Assembly (NCBI GenBank): GCA_035647075.1 | Contig: DASROF010000035.1 | Location: forward strand, 11,300 to 75,299 | DNA length: 64,000 bases | Direction of reading: 5' to 3' | DNA from: Gp6-AA40 sp035647075 | Lineage (GTDB): Bacteria; Acidobacteriota; Vicinamibacteria; Vicinamibacterales; UBA2999 | Shown here: piece after piece, positions 41,282 through 50,106 of the stretch | How positions within the stretch are numbered: position 1 is the first letter of the stretch | Layout: each line of letters begins with the position of its first letter | Notes under the pieces: model-generated | Database searches by the model: none | The model's input: the letters and a program-made list of their open reading frames with translations, nothing else | Told to the model about the DNA's origin: nothing | Translations under genes and position numbers: made by a program

Positions 41282-43510
41282 ATGAACCCGACCCGAATCC
41301 TCTATACCTACACCGACGAAGCACCGGCGCTCGCCACATACTCGCTGCTGCCAATCATTCAAGCGTTCACCCGCGCGGCCGGCCTCGCTGTAGAGACACG
41401 GGACATCTCACTGGCCGGTCGCATCATCGCCGCCTTTTCCGACGAGCTGCCGCCGGATCGCCGGCGGCCTGACGATCTCGCGGAGCTCGGTCAGATCGCG
41501 AAAACGCCGGCGGCGAACATCATCAAGCTTCCCAACATCAGCGCGTCGATTCCGCAGCTGCAGGCAGCCATCCGCGAGCTGCAGCAACACGGTTACGCCG
41601 TGCCCGACTATCCGGAAAACCCGGTCGATGAGCGACAGAAGGCGATCAAGGCGAAATACGCGAAGGTGCTCGGCAGTGCGGTCAATCCGGTCTTGCGCGA
41701 GGGCAACTCGGATCGTCGGGTCGCCGCAGCGGTGAAAGCCTACGCACGCGCGCATCCGCATTCGATGGGCGCCTGGCGCCCCGACTCACGGACGCACGTC
41801 ACGCATATGGCGGCCGGCGACTTCTATGGCAGCGAGCAGTCGGCGAGCATCTCGGCCACGGGCACGTTGCGCATCGACTTCACTGGCAGCGACGGCGTGT
41901 CCACGGTCCTCAAAGACGGGATCACAGTCGACACCGACGACGTCATCGGCGCATCGGTGATGAGCCGTCGCGCGCTTCAGGCGTTCTTCGCGGAGGCGAT
42001 CGCGGACGCGAAGGCAACAGGCCTCCTGCTCTCGCTGCACCTGAAGGCGACGATGATGAAGGTGTCCGATCCGATCATGTTCGGACACGCGGTGCGTGAG
42101 TACTACAAGGACGTCTTCGAGAAGCACGCAGCGGTATTCCAAGCGCTTGGCGTGGACCCCGACAACGGCATCGGCGACGCCTACGCCAAGATCCAGAACC
42201 TGCCCTCGGACCAGCGGGCGGTGATCGAAGGCGATCTCAACGCCGTGTATGCGACGCGGCCGCCGCTGGCGATGGTCGACTCGAGCCGCGGCATTACCAA
42301 CCTGCACGTGCCGAGCGACGTCATTATCGACGCCTCGATGCCGGCGGCGATTCGCACGTCCGGCCAGATGTGGGGGCCGGACGGCAAGCTGCACGACACG
42401 AAGGCGATGATCCCCGATCGTTCGTACGCCGGCATCTATCAGGCGGTCATTGAAGACTGCAAAGCGAACGGCGCCTTCGATGTCCGCACGATGGGCTCGG
42501 TGTCGAACGTCGGCCTGATGGCGCAGAGCGCCGAAGAGTACGGGTCGCACGACAAGACATTTGAAATCCCGCGCGACGGCGTCGTGCGCGTCACCACCAA
42601 TACAGGCGAGACCCTCTGTGAGCATCGCGTGGAGACGGGCGACATCTGGCGCATGTGCCGGACAAAGGACCTGCCGATCCGCGACTGGGTGACATTGACG
42701 GTGAACCGCGCCCGGCTGACAGGACATGCGGCGATCTTCTGGCTCGATCCCCAACGCGCGTACGACCGCAACCTGATCGCCAGGACGCTGCAGTACCTGA
42801 AGGATCACGAGACGTCCGGCCTCGACATCAGCATCCGCTCCCCGATCGAGGCGATGCACGAGACTCTCGCCCGTGTGCGGGCGGGCGCCGACACCATTGC
42901 GGCAACAGGAAACGTGCTGCGCGACTACCTCACCGACCTGTTTCCGATTCTCGAGCTGGGCACCAGCGCGAAGATGCTGTCAATCGTGCCGCTGCTGGCC
43001 GGCGGCGGGCTCTACGAAACGGGCGCCGGCGGGTCAGCCCCCAAACACGTCCAGCAGTTTCTTCAGGAGAACTATCTGCGGTGGGATTCGCTCGGCGAGT
43101 TCCTGGCTCTCGCGGTGTCCATCGAAGATCTCGGGCACAAGACCGCGAACAGGACGACGCTCGCCCTCGCCACTGCGCTCGATAGGGCAAATGGACTGAT
43201 TCTGGAGAACAACAAGTCGCCGCAGAGGAAAGTCGGCGAGCTCGACAATCGCGGCAGCCATTTCTACCTGGCGATGTATTGGGCGCGTGCGATCACCGAC
43301 CAGAATTCGGACGCCGGGCTGCGCGACGTCTTCGCTCCGATCGCACGAGTGCTGGAAGCAAACGAGAGCCGGATTGTCGGCGAGCTGATCAGTGTCCAGG
43401 GTAAGCCCGTGGACATCGGCGGCTACTACCAACCCGATCCGGCTCTTACAGCGCGGGCCATGCGCCCGAGCGCGACGTTCAACGCGATTATCGACCGCGA
43501 GTCCGTCTGA
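41282..43510 (+). CDS. icd: NADP-dependent isocitrate dehydrogenase, monomeric type
   Basis: The 742-residue length and sequence are those of the monomeric (type II) enzyme of the citrate cycle, which makes 2-oxoglutarate and NADPH. Signatures include RILYTYTDEAPALATYSLLP, NIIKLPNISASIPQLQAAI, LLSLHLKATMMKVSDPIMFG, KLHDTKAMIPDRSYAGIYQA and GSVSNVGLMAQSAEEYGSHD. ATG 41282 is preceded by GAGGGA at 7 nt. The enzyme is normally about 740 residues, so it is complete. Confidence 0.96.
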   Translation: MNPTRILYTYTDEAPALATYSLLPIIQAFTRAAGLAVETRDISLAGRIIAAFSDELPPDRRRPDDLAELGQIAKTPAANIIKLPNISASIPQLQAAIRELQQHGYAVPDYPENPVDERQKAIKAKYAKVLGSAVNPVLREGNSDRRVAAAVKAYARAHPHSMGAWRPDSRTHVTHMAAGDFYGSEQSASISATGTLRIDFTGSDGVSTVLKDGITVDTDDVIGASVMSRRALQAFFAEAIADAKATGLLLSLHLKATMMKVSDPIMFGHAVREYYKDVFEKHAAVFQALGVDPDNGIGDAYAKIQNLPSDQRAVIEGDLNAVYATRPPLAMVDSSRGITNLHVPSDVIIDASMPAAIRTSGQMWGPDGKLHDTKAMIPDRSYAGIYQAVIEDCKANGAFDVRTMGSVSNVGLMAQSAEEYGSHDKTFEIPRDGVVRVTTNTGETLCEHRVETGDIWRMCRTKDLPIRDWVTLTVNRARLTGHAAIFWLDPQRAYDRNLIARTLQYLKDHETSGLDISIRSPIEAMHETLARVRAGADTIAATGNVLRDYLTDLFPILELGTSAKMLSIVPLLAGGGLYETGAGGSAPKHVQQFLQENYLRWDSLGEFLALAVSIEDLGHKTANRTTLALATALDRANGLILENNKSPQRKVGELDNRGSHFYLAMYWARAITDQNSDAGLRDVFAPIARVLEANESRIVGELISVQGKPVDIGGYYQPDPALTARAMRPSATFNAIIDRESV

Positions 43511-43526
43511 CATACATCGGTCGCGA

Positions 43527-43544
43527 GTCCGCCTGAAGGCGGGC
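43527..43544. repeat. REP-like hairpin GTCCGCC-TGAA-GGCGGGC
   Basis: A 7-bp stem with one G-T pair around TGAA lies between the convergent ends of icd and the LysM protein gene. It belongs to the GTCCGCC palindrome family. Confidence 0.7.
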
Positions 43545-43578
43545 ACTACATTCGGGAGTGTCCCGCTTCAACCCGGAC

Positions 43579-44034
43579 CTATTTGTGACTGTGCTGCGGG
43601 ATCTTGAGTACCTGGCCGGGCTTAATCTTGTCCGGGTCGGTGAGCTGATCGCGGTTGGCGTTGAAGATGTCCATGTATTCGTTGGCGCTGCCCAGGAACT
43701 TCTTCGCAATCCCGCTGAGCGTGTCACCGGACTGTACGGTGTAGGAAAGCGTCGGTGACGCCGTCGGCTGTGATGATGGCCCTGCCGCCGAGCTCTGCGG
43801 CGCGCCTGCCTTCACCTTGATGTCGGCGACGACCTCTTTGTCCCAGTCGGGAACCGTCTTCAGAGCGTTCCAGATCTGGTTCTTCTCATCAACGGAATTC
43901 ACAGCGCCGTTGAAGTACAGCTTGCCGTCGCGCTCGTCGGCACCGCCGTCCATGTGAAGCGACTTCGCCGTCTGAATCGCGTGGTTGTATTTCTGGCGCA
44001 GTCCGACCGAGCTGTTCTTGTCAAACACTGACAT
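43579..44034 (-). CDS. BON-LysM protein (Kbp/YgaU-like)
   Basis: The 151-residue protein has a BON domain (about residues 25-80: LHMDGGADERDGKLYFNGAV, then KEVVADIKVKAG), a Ser/Pro-rich linker and a C-terminal LysM domain (about 100-150: YTVQSGDTLSGIAKKFLGSA, then IKPGQVLKIP). This order is that of E. coli Kbp, a cytosolic potassium-binding protein. No signal peptide is seen, which fits. GGAGGG precedes ATG 44034. Confidence 0.85.
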   Translation of the reverse strand: MSVFDKNSSVGLRQKYNHAIQTAKSLHMDGGADERDGKLYFNGAVNSVDEKNQIWNALKTVPDWDKEVVADIKVKAGAPQSSAAGPSSQPTASPTLSYTVQSGDTLSGIAKKFLGSANEYMDIFNANRDQLTDPDKIKPGQVLKIPQHSHK

Positions 44035-44098
44035 GTGTACCCTCCGTGAAGCTGAAGGGTGCAAGCGAGGTGCCTTTCCCGCAGATGAGAGTTGGGCG

Positions 44099-44209
44099 CT
44101 ATGGCTGTGGTCGGGATTCGATCAACACGAGGAAGAGGTCGTCGGGAGCGCGCACCATTGCGACCCTGATCGAACAGCGTCCTTCAGGCAACTCAACAGG
44201 CTTTGCCAT
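44099..44209 (-). CDS. Small 36-residue ORF, possibly the tail of a decayed gene
   Basis: ATG at 44209 opens MAKPVELPEGRCSIRVAM and the frame ends in LIESRPQP followed by TAG. The amino-acid pattern (beta-like SIRVAMVRAPDDLFLVLIES) looks natural, but there is no Shine-Dalgarno or -10 hexamer, and the frame overlaps the minus-strand frame 44122-44352 in another phase. It is either a small protein or the 3' end of a frameshifted gene. Confidence 0.3.
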   Translation of the reverse strand: MAKPVELPEGRCSIRVAMVRAPDDLFLVLIESRPQP

Positions 44210-44401
44210 CTGTTGAAATCACCGAACCGCCGGCTCGAAACGACTGCCTGTATCGCCCCCTCGAGGTCGCGCACTTGCAGCGGCATCCGGGTCGATCCGG
44301 GATCCTGAATCGAGCCGCTCACGGAGCGGCGAACGACGCCGCTGATCTCCATGAACTCGACGACCAGACCCTCTCGACATGGCTGGCGAATCCTCCTCTG
44401 G

Positions 44402-44460
44402 AATGGTCCGACTAAAGGCGGACACTACGACCGGTGATGGTCCGCCTAAAGGCGGACACG
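44402..44460. repeat. Two tandem REP-like palindromes GTCCGCC-TAAA-GGCGGAC
   Basis: GTCCGAC-TAAA-GGCGGAC (44406-44423, one mismatch) and GTCCGCC-TAAA-GGCGGAC (44440-44457) are 34 bp apart with similar flanks (ATGGTCCG and GGACAC). Confidence 0.85.
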
Positions 44461-44505
44461 ACGAACGCGGATGAAGCAGAATAGTTCTCTCAACAAGGAG
44501 TCCGC

Positions 44506-45861
44506 ATGAGTCGTCTCGTTGCCCTCCTCGCCGTGATTCTGCTGGCCCTTCCGCTCCGGGCCCAGTCACCTGCCCCTGCGGCGTCTGGTTCGGCGCCACT
44601 GCAGGTGCCTGTCCGGCAGTTCCAGCTGGCGAACGGTCTCAACGTCATCCTGCATCAGGACAAGACCGTACCTGTCGCGACCGTCAACATCTGGTATCAC
44701 GTCGGCTCGGCCAACGAGAAGCCGGGGCGAACGGGCTTCGCGCATCTGTTCGAGCACCTGATGTTCGAGGGCTCCAAGCACGTCAAAGAAGGACAGTTCG
44801 ACACGCTGCTCGAGAGCGCAGGCGCGACCAACAACGCATCGACGTCGAACGACCGGACCAACTACTTCATTGACGTGCCGATCAACGCACTCGACCTTGC
44901 GTTGTTCCTCGATTCCGACCGAATGGGGTTTCTCCTCGACGCCATGCCGCCCGAACAGGTCAACAGCCAGCGCGACGTCGTCAAGAATGAACGGCGCCAG
45001 AGCTACGAAAACCGTCCGTACGGCATGGCCTCCATCGAGATCGACAAGATGCTCTGGCCGACGAATCATCCGTATCACTGGCCGGTGATCGGGTACATGG
45101 AGGACTTGACCGCCGCAACTCAGACAGACGTCGTGGAGTTCTTCAAGAAGTACTACGTGCCCGCCAACGCCAGCCTCGTCGTCGCCGGTGACATCGACTA
45201 CGACAAGACGCGAGCCACGGTCGAAAAGTGGTTCAGCGACGTGCCGGTCGGCGCAGCAGTCGAACACGTCAAAGCGCCAGCGGCCAGCCTGGACAGCGTC
45301 AAGCGGGCGACGCTCACCGATCGGGTGTCGCTGCCGCGTCTGTATCTCGCCTGGATCACCCCTGCGCTCTATGCGCCCGGCGATGCAGCGTTGGATGTGG
45401 TGTCTCAGGTCCTGACCGGCGGCAAGAACTCGCGTTTGTATAAGCGGCTGGTCTACGACACGCAGATTGCTCAGGACGTCTCGGCGTACCAGGCGTCAGC
45501 CGCGCTCGGCAGCTCTTTCCAGATCATCGCCACTGCCCGCCCCGGTCACACCGTCGCGGAATTGCAGAAAGCAATCGACGAAGAACTCGAGAAACTGCGC
45601 ACCTCACCGCCTGACGGACGGGAGGTCCAGCGTGCCCTCAACCAGATCGAGGCGTCCTTCTATCGCCGTATGGAACGTGTCAGCAGCAAAGCCGACCAGC
45701 TGAACGCGTATTTCTTCGCGGGCAAGCCACCTGACTGGTTTGCTCAGGACCTGGCCCGCTACACCTCGTTGACCGCGGCAGACGCGCAGGCGGCGATCGT
45801 TCGCTGGCTGCCCGCTGGTCATCGCGTGGAACTCATCGTCCAACCGGAGGTGAAGCGATGA
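44506..45861 (+). CDS. M16 zinc metallopeptidase, catalytic subunit
   Basis: The 451-residue product has a signal peptide (LVALLAVILLALPLRAQ) and the inverted zinc motif HLFEH at His80, Glu83 and His84 (GFAHLFEHLMFEG). The distal Glu lies in KNERRQSYENRPYG. It is a periplasmic processing-type peptidase. The next gene encodes an M16 homologue without this motif, so the two likely form a heterodimer. AAGGAG stands before the ATG. The stop overlaps the next ATG (ATGA). Confidence 0.93.
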   Translation: MSRLVALLAVILLALPLRAQSPAPAASGSAPLQVPVRQFQLANGLNVILHQDKTVPVATVNIWYHVGSANEKPGRTGFAHLFEHLMFEGSKHVKEGQFDTLLESAGATNNASTSNDRTNYFIDVPINALDLALFLDSDRMGFLLDAMPPEQVNSQRDVVKNERRQSYENRPYGMASIEIDKMLWPTNHPYHWPVIGYMEDLTAATQTDVVEFFKKYYVPANASLVVAGDIDYDKTRATVEKWFSDVPVGAAVEHVKAPAASLDSVKRATLTDRVSLPRLYLAWITPALYAPGDAALDVVSQVLTGGKNSRLYKRLVYDTQIAQDVSAYQASAALGSSFQIIATARPGHTVAELQKAIDEELEKLRTSPPDGREVQRALNQIEASFYRRMERVSSKADQLNAYFFAGKPPDWFAQDLARYTSLTAADAQAAIVRWLPAGHRVELIVQPEVKR

Positions 45862-47294
45862 ACCGCGCGGCTTCTCTTATAGCGGTCCTCGCACTGGTTT
45901 GCAGCTGTTCCCGGCCGCCTGAACCTCCCGATCGCTCGAAGCCACCCGCACTGGGGCCCGCGCCGGAACTGAAGCTGCCGCCGATTCAAAAGACCACGCT
46001 CGCGAACGGGCTGCCGGTACTGCTGGTGGAGTCACACGAGGTGCCGCTCGTGCAGGTCAACCTCGTGATCCTCACCGGCAGCGCCGATGATCCAGCCGAC
46101 AAATTCGGTGTCGCCAGTCTCACCGCGGCAATGTTGGATGAAGGCGCCGGTCAGCGAACCGCACTGCAAATTGCTGACGACGTCGAGTTCCTCGGCGCCG
46201 AGCTCGAAACGAGCAGCTCGTTCGACGCATCCGCGGTGCGACTCAATGTGCCGTCGGCACGGCTGGCGGCTGCGCTGCCGATCATGGCGGACGTGGCACT
46301 GCGGCCGACCTTTCCGCAGGCGGAGCTCGATCGCCTCCGGCAGGAGCGGCTGACCACCCTCATCCAGGCCAAGGACGACGCTGCGCAGGTTGCGCCGCTG
46401 GCGTTCTCGCGGGTCGTCTTCGGCGGCACACACCGATATGGCAGGTCAGCGATGGGCACCCCCTCCACGCTGAAGGCATTCACGACGATGGACCTCCGAA
46501 CATTCCACGCGTCGATGTATCGACCGTCGAGCGCAACGCTGGTGGTCGCCGGGGATGTCCGCGCCGACGTCGTGTTGCCGCTTCTGGAGAAGCAGTTCGG
46601 TGGCTGGAACGCTGCGGCCGCGGCCGACCGCGCTGTGGTGCCTTCCTCGCCGCAGCTGACCGAACGGCAGGTGACGATCGTCGACATGCCAGGAGCCGAG
46701 CAGTCGCAGGTGCGCATCGGCTGGGTCGGCGTACCGCGGTCCACGCCGGACTACTTCACGCTGCAGGTGTTGAACACCATTCTCGGCGGCTCGTTCACCT
46801 CGAGGCTGAATCAGAATCTCCGCGAGAAGAACCAGTTCACCTACGGCGCCAGCTCGCGGTTCGACATGCGTCTGGCGGCCGGTCCCTTCTTCGCCGGTGC
46901 CGGCATCCAGACCGACAAGACCGCCGACGCGCTACGTGAATTCTTCAACGAGCTCGCCGCGATCGGCTCACCGGTAAGCGCCGACGAACTCACCAAGGCA
47001 AAGAACTACGTCGCACTCGGGTTTCCCAGTGAGTTCGAGACCATTCAGGATCTTGCGTCGCATATCGAGGAGATGGTCGTCTACAAGCTGCCCGGCGACT
47101 ACTTCTCCCATTACGTCGCCAACATTCAGGCCGTCACAGTGGCCGACGTGCAGAAGGCGGCGGCGACGTACATTCAGCCTGGCAAGTTCGCCGTCGTCAT
47201 CGCCGGCGACCGCAAAGCGATCGAGGCTGGCGTCCGCGGCCTGAAGCTTGGCCAACTCCGGATCCTGAGCGTCGAGGAGGTGATTGGCTCGTGA
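45858..47294 (+). CDS. M16 peptidase-like lipoprotein, non-catalytic subunit
   Basis: The 478-residue protein starts NRAASLIAVLALVCSCSRP, a lipoprotein-type signal. The M16 fold is recognisable (LANGLPVLLVESHEVPLVQV, LNTILGGSFTSRLNQNLREK), but the zinc motif is replaced by FGVASLTAAMLDEGAG, lacking both His. It resembles the inactive partner of two-subunit M16 enzymes such as PqqG or Sph2682/Sph2681-type pairs. It should be membrane-anchored in the periplasm and bind substrate with the upstream subunit. Confidence 0.9.
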   Translation: MNRAASLIAVLALVCSCSRPPEPPDRSKPPALGPAPELKLPPIQKTTLANGLPVLLVESHEVPLVQVNLVILTGSADDPADKFGVASLTAAMLDEGAGQRTALQIADDVEFLGAELETSSSFDASAVRLNVPSARLAAALPIMADVALRPTFPQAELDRLRQERLTTLIQAKDDAAQVAPLAFSRVVFGGTHRYGRSAMGTPSTLKAFTTMDLRTFHASMYRPSSATLVVAGDVRADVVLPLLEKQFGGWNAAAAADRAVVPSSPQLTERQVTIVDMPGAEQSQVRIGWVGVPRSTPDYFTLQVLNTILGGSFTSRLNQNLREKNQFTYGASSRFDMRLAAGPFFAGAGIQTDKTADALREFFNELAAIGSPVSADELTKAKNYVALGFPSEFETIQDLASHIEEMVVYKLPGDYFSHYVANIQAVTVADVQKAAATYIQPGKFAVVIAGDRKAIEAGVRGLKLGQLRILSVEEVIGS

Positions 47295-47788
47295 GCGTGA
47301 CAATAGAGTTTGCACAGCTCCTTGCGTACTCCGACTACGAGCGTCAGAAATGGCGCGACTGGATTGCCGCCGATCCGACACGACTGTCGATCGTTCTGCA
47401 GCCCGGCGGCCGATTCCCGACGGCGGCGGAACTTCTCGATCACATCTTCTTAGTGGAACGTCGCCATCTGTGCCGGCTTCAAGGCTCGACACCGCCCGAA
47501 GAAACGGGTGTCCCGCCGGGGGATTGGCGGCGTCTGTTCGAGTACGCGGATCTCGTGCGCGCGGATTTCCGCCGTTACGTATCGGACCTGACCAACATCG
47601 TTGCCGACGGCACGCTCACGTGGAACGCCATCGGGATCGGGCCCGTGACACTGTCGCGGCGCCGGCTCGTCACGCACGTATTCCTGCACGAGGTCCGGCA
47701 CCTCGCCCAACTGGCGGGGGCGGCGCGGGCAGCGGGCATCGCGCCACCCGGCAACCACGATCTCTTTCTGTTTGAAGGCTTCGCTTAA
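47291..47788 (+). CDS. DinB-like four-helix protein
   Basis: The 165-residue protein shows a DinB/YfiT-like helical bundle with metal-site His in LLDHIFLVERRHLCRL and VFLHEVRHLAQLAG. Members can be metal-dependent thiol transferases; some use bacillithiol, which this organism seems to make. The GTG start overlaps the stop of the M16 gene. Its 3' end overlaps the convergent asparaginase gene by four bases. Confidence 0.82.
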   Translation: MSVTIEFAQLLAYSDYERQKWRDWIAADPTRLSIVLQPGGRFPTAAELLDHIFLVERRHLCRLQGSTPPEETGVPPGDWRRLFEYADLVRADFRRYVSDLTNIVADGTLTWNAIGIGPVTLSRRRLVTHVFLHEVRHLAQLAGAARAAGIAPPGNHDLFLFEGFA

Positions 47789-48267
47789 AGAGGCTCGAAC
47801 ACGCCGGTCTCGCGGTTCTTCCGCACCTTGTCCCACGCGAAGTGCTGTCCGTTCATGGCGATGTAGACGCCTGGCGGCAGCACCTGCGCGAACGAGAGCG
47901 CGCTTCCCAGGTTGAAGAGCCCGTCCGAGCTGCCGAACGCGTAGGGAATCATCGCGCCCGTGATGACGATCGTCTTGTGCTGCACGCCGGCGGCCAGTGC
48001 GCGCGCGGTCTCGACCATCGTATCGGTGCCGTGAGTGATGACAATACGCTCTTCGGAGGATTGCACGCAGTTCCGGACAATAAGCTGGCGATCCGCATCC
48101 GTCATCTCGAGGCTGTCGACCATCATCAGTGTCCGCACGGTCACATCCACTTGCGAGCGGCCGAGGCGGAGCATCTCCGACAGGTGCGTATCCTCGAACG
48201 AGAGCACACCGCGGATCTCGTCGTAGGTCTTATCGAACGTGCCGCCGGTGACGAAGATGCGAATCAT
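47785..48267 (-). CDS. Single-domain asparaginase-like protein
   Basis: The 160-residue protein matches the N-terminal domain of type I/II L-asparaginases: the first catalytic Thr in IFVTGGTFDKTYDE, the second in VITHGTDTMVETARAL, and VITGAMIPYAFGSSDG. Full enzymes have about 330 residues; the C-terminal domain is absent and no remnant lies downstream, where the DinB-like gene converges. Short asparaginases of this kind exist, so it may be complete. The reaction is inferred from the intact Thr residues. Confidence 0.82.
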   Translation of the reverse strand: MIRIFVTGGTFDKTYDEIRGVLSFEDTHLSEMLRLGRSQVDVTVRTLMMVDSLEMTDADRQLIVRNCVQSSEERIVITHGTDTMVETARALAAGVQHKTIVITGAMIPYAFGSSDGLFNLGSALSFAQVLPPGVYIAMNGQHFAWDKVRKNRETGVFEPL

Positions 48268-48318
48268 CTGATTTCAACCGCGAAAAACGCGAAGCGCAGC
48301 TTTCACCCGTGACCTCCG

Positions 48319-48408
48319 TCATCTCCGTTTCCTCGCTGAGCGCAGCATGTCACCCACCAGCCACGCGACAATCAGCGCCAGCACGAGGATGACGACGACG
48401 CGGGCCAT
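48319..48408 (-). CDS. 29-residue single-helix membrane protein downstream of the SSS symporter
   Basis: ATG at 48408 lies three bases after the symporter stop and opens MARVVVILVLALIVAWLVG, one membrane helix, followed by a basic tail ending in RSARKRR. The tail would face the cytoplasm. The tight spacing implies translation coupled to the symporter. Its size keeps it below normal gene-calling limits. A second 29-residue helix ORF precedes the symporter. It could be a small accessory subunit; no family is known to me. Confidence 0.55.
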   Translation of the reverse strand: MARVVVILVLALIVAWLVGDMLRSARKRR

Positions 48409-48411
48409 CCG

Positions 48412-50106
48412 TCAGGCCGTACGTCGAGGTGACGTGAACAGACTGACGATCAGGCCGACGATGACCACGGCGACGGCGCCCGTGACGTTGTGCCACAGGA
48501 AGGCGACGTCGGTGAACCGCGCGGCCAGGCCGACGCAGACCATGCCGGCGACCAGACCGACGAACGCACCAGCCGGCGTCGCACGGCGAAAGCCGATCGC
48601 GAGGATGAACACGCCGAGAATGGAGCCGTAGAAATACGACCCGAAGCGGTTCACAACCTCGATGAGCGACCCGAGCTCCGCGGCCCAGATCGCCACGCCG
48701 GTCGCGAACAGTCCCCAGAACCCGGTGGCGACCCGGGAGACACGCAGGTAATGCCGATCGTCCGCAACCGGCCTGACAAAGCGGCGATAGAAGTCGATGA
48801 CCGTGGCAGTCGACAGCGCCGCCAGCTCTGCGGAGATCGTCGACATCGCCGCGGCAAAGATTGCGGCGATCAAGAGACCGACGATGCCGATCGGCATGTG
48901 TGTGGCGATGAACGTCGGGAACACGTAGTTGACGTCGCTGTAGGCGGCGTCGCCGGTGACCTCGCGAACAAGGGACAGTGCCTTGCGGCGCACCTCGCGT
49001 GCCTCCGCTTCCCGCATCTTGAACTGCTGCGAGGCCGCTGCCCGCAGAGGCTCGTCTCCCGCGGTTTCCGCGCGTGCGATGCCGGCGGCCGCCGATGCCC
49101 GTGAGGCGGAGACTTCCTCGAACTGACGTTCGAGCGCCCTGTACTCCGCCGCACGTGGTCCCTCGACCATCTCGCGCTCGTGCACTTTGTTGAAGAGCAT
49201 CGGCGACGGGGTGAACACGTAGAAGACGAACATCAGCACGCCGACGAGGAGCACCAGCGCCTGCAACGGAATCTTCCAGTAGGCGCTCATCAGCAGCGAG
49301 TCTTGAGCCTCGACGACCGATTTCGTCGTCAGATATCGCTGCACCTGACTCTGATCCGTACCGAAGTACGAGCAGAAGAGAAAGAACGCGGCAATGGTCC
49401 CCGACCAGAACGTGTACTGATTTGTGAGGTCGAACGAGAAGTCGAACGTCTGCATGCGGCCGGTCGATCCGGCGATCTTCAGCGCCTGCAGTACGCCGAC
49501 GTCCTGCGGCAGGTTCATAATCAGCACCACGACTGCCGCAATGAGGCCGCCGACGATGAGAACCATCTGCTTCACGTCGGTCCAGGTCACTGCCTGAACG
49601 CCGCCGAACATCGTATACACCGCGGTTGGCAGCGCGATCAGCAGCGCCGTCGTGGTCACGTTGAGACCGAGGACGACGGCCAGCACCACGGCAGGTGCGG
49701 AGATCACCACTCCCAGCGACATGCTGCGCGAGACCAGGAACAGGAAACTGGTCAGCGCGCGCGTCTTCGCGTCGAATCGCTGCTCGAGATACTCGTAGGC
49801 CGTGTAGATCTTCGCGCGGTGAAAGAACGGCACGAGCGTCATCGACAGGACGATCATCGCGAGCGGCAGCGCGTAATAGAACTGCAGAAAGCGCATGCCA
49901 TCGGCATATCCCTGGCCGGTGGTGCCGATCATCGTGATGGCGCTCAACTGCGTAGCCATCACCGACAGACCGACAGCCCACCACGGCAGGCTGCGCGCCC
50001 CGAGAAAGTACCCCTCGAGCTCGTGGCTGCGCTTGGTCATGCGCAACCCGTCCCAGATCATCCAGGTGAGATAGACGCCGATGACCACCCAGTCAATCGG
50101 GTGCAT
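48412..50106 (-). CDS. Sodium:solute symporter (SSS family)
   Basis: The 564-residue inner-membrane transporter has about 13 helices. It begins HPIDWVVIGVYLTWMIWDGL, and the family pattern GYFLGARSLPWWAVGLSVMA and TMIGTTGQGYADG covers the first helices. Near residues 305-385 a charged, helix-forming insertion (EFEEV..SRASAAAGIARAE to EAREVRRKALSLV) sits in a loop. The substrate is unknown. It lies between an ArgH-like lyase and two tiny membrane ORFs, all in one tight cluster. Confidence 0.92.
   Translation of the reverse strand: MHPIDWVVIGVYLTWMIWDGLRMTKRSHELEGYFLGARSLPWWAVGLSVMATQLSAITMIGTTGQGYADGMRFLQFYYALPLAMIVLSMTLVPFFHRAKIYTAYEYLEQRFDAKTRALTSFLFLVSRSMSLGVVISAPAVVLAVVLGLNVTTTALLIALPTAVYTMFGGVQAVTWTDVKQMVLIVGGLIAAVVVLIMNLPQDVGVLQALKIAGSTGRMQTFDFSFDLTNQYTFWSGTIAAFFLFCSYFGTDQSQVQRYLTTKSVVEAQDSLLMSAYWKIPLQALVLLVGVLMFVFYVFTPSPMLFNKVHEREMVEGPRAAEYRALERQFEEVSASRASAAAGIARAETAGDEPLRAAASQQFKMREAEAREVRRKALSLVREVTGDAAYSDVNYVFPTFIATHMPIGIVGLLIAAIFAAAMSTISAELAALSTATVIDFYRRFVRPVADDRHYLRVSRVATGFWGLFATGVAIWAAELGSLIEVVNRFGSYFYGSILGVFILAIGFRRATPAGAFVGLVAGMVCVGLAARFTDVAFLWHNVTGAVAVVIVGLIVSLFTSPRRTA

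Larger units (their letters stand above)
44035..44505. other. 471-bp gap with possible decayed gene and REP-like repeats
   Basis: The right part carries two REP-like units. The left part holds short minus-strand frames that read like real protein but shift phase: one covers 44352-44122 (VVEFMEISGVVRRSVSGSIQ, with a preceding open stretch), the other 44209-44099. No full gene can be supported. Confidence 0.4.

Noticed and set aside
48350..49984. 544-codon minus-strand frame overlapping the SSS symporter
   Set aside because: Out of phase with the symporter, extremely Arg/Gly-rich, no membrane helices; a shadow frame.
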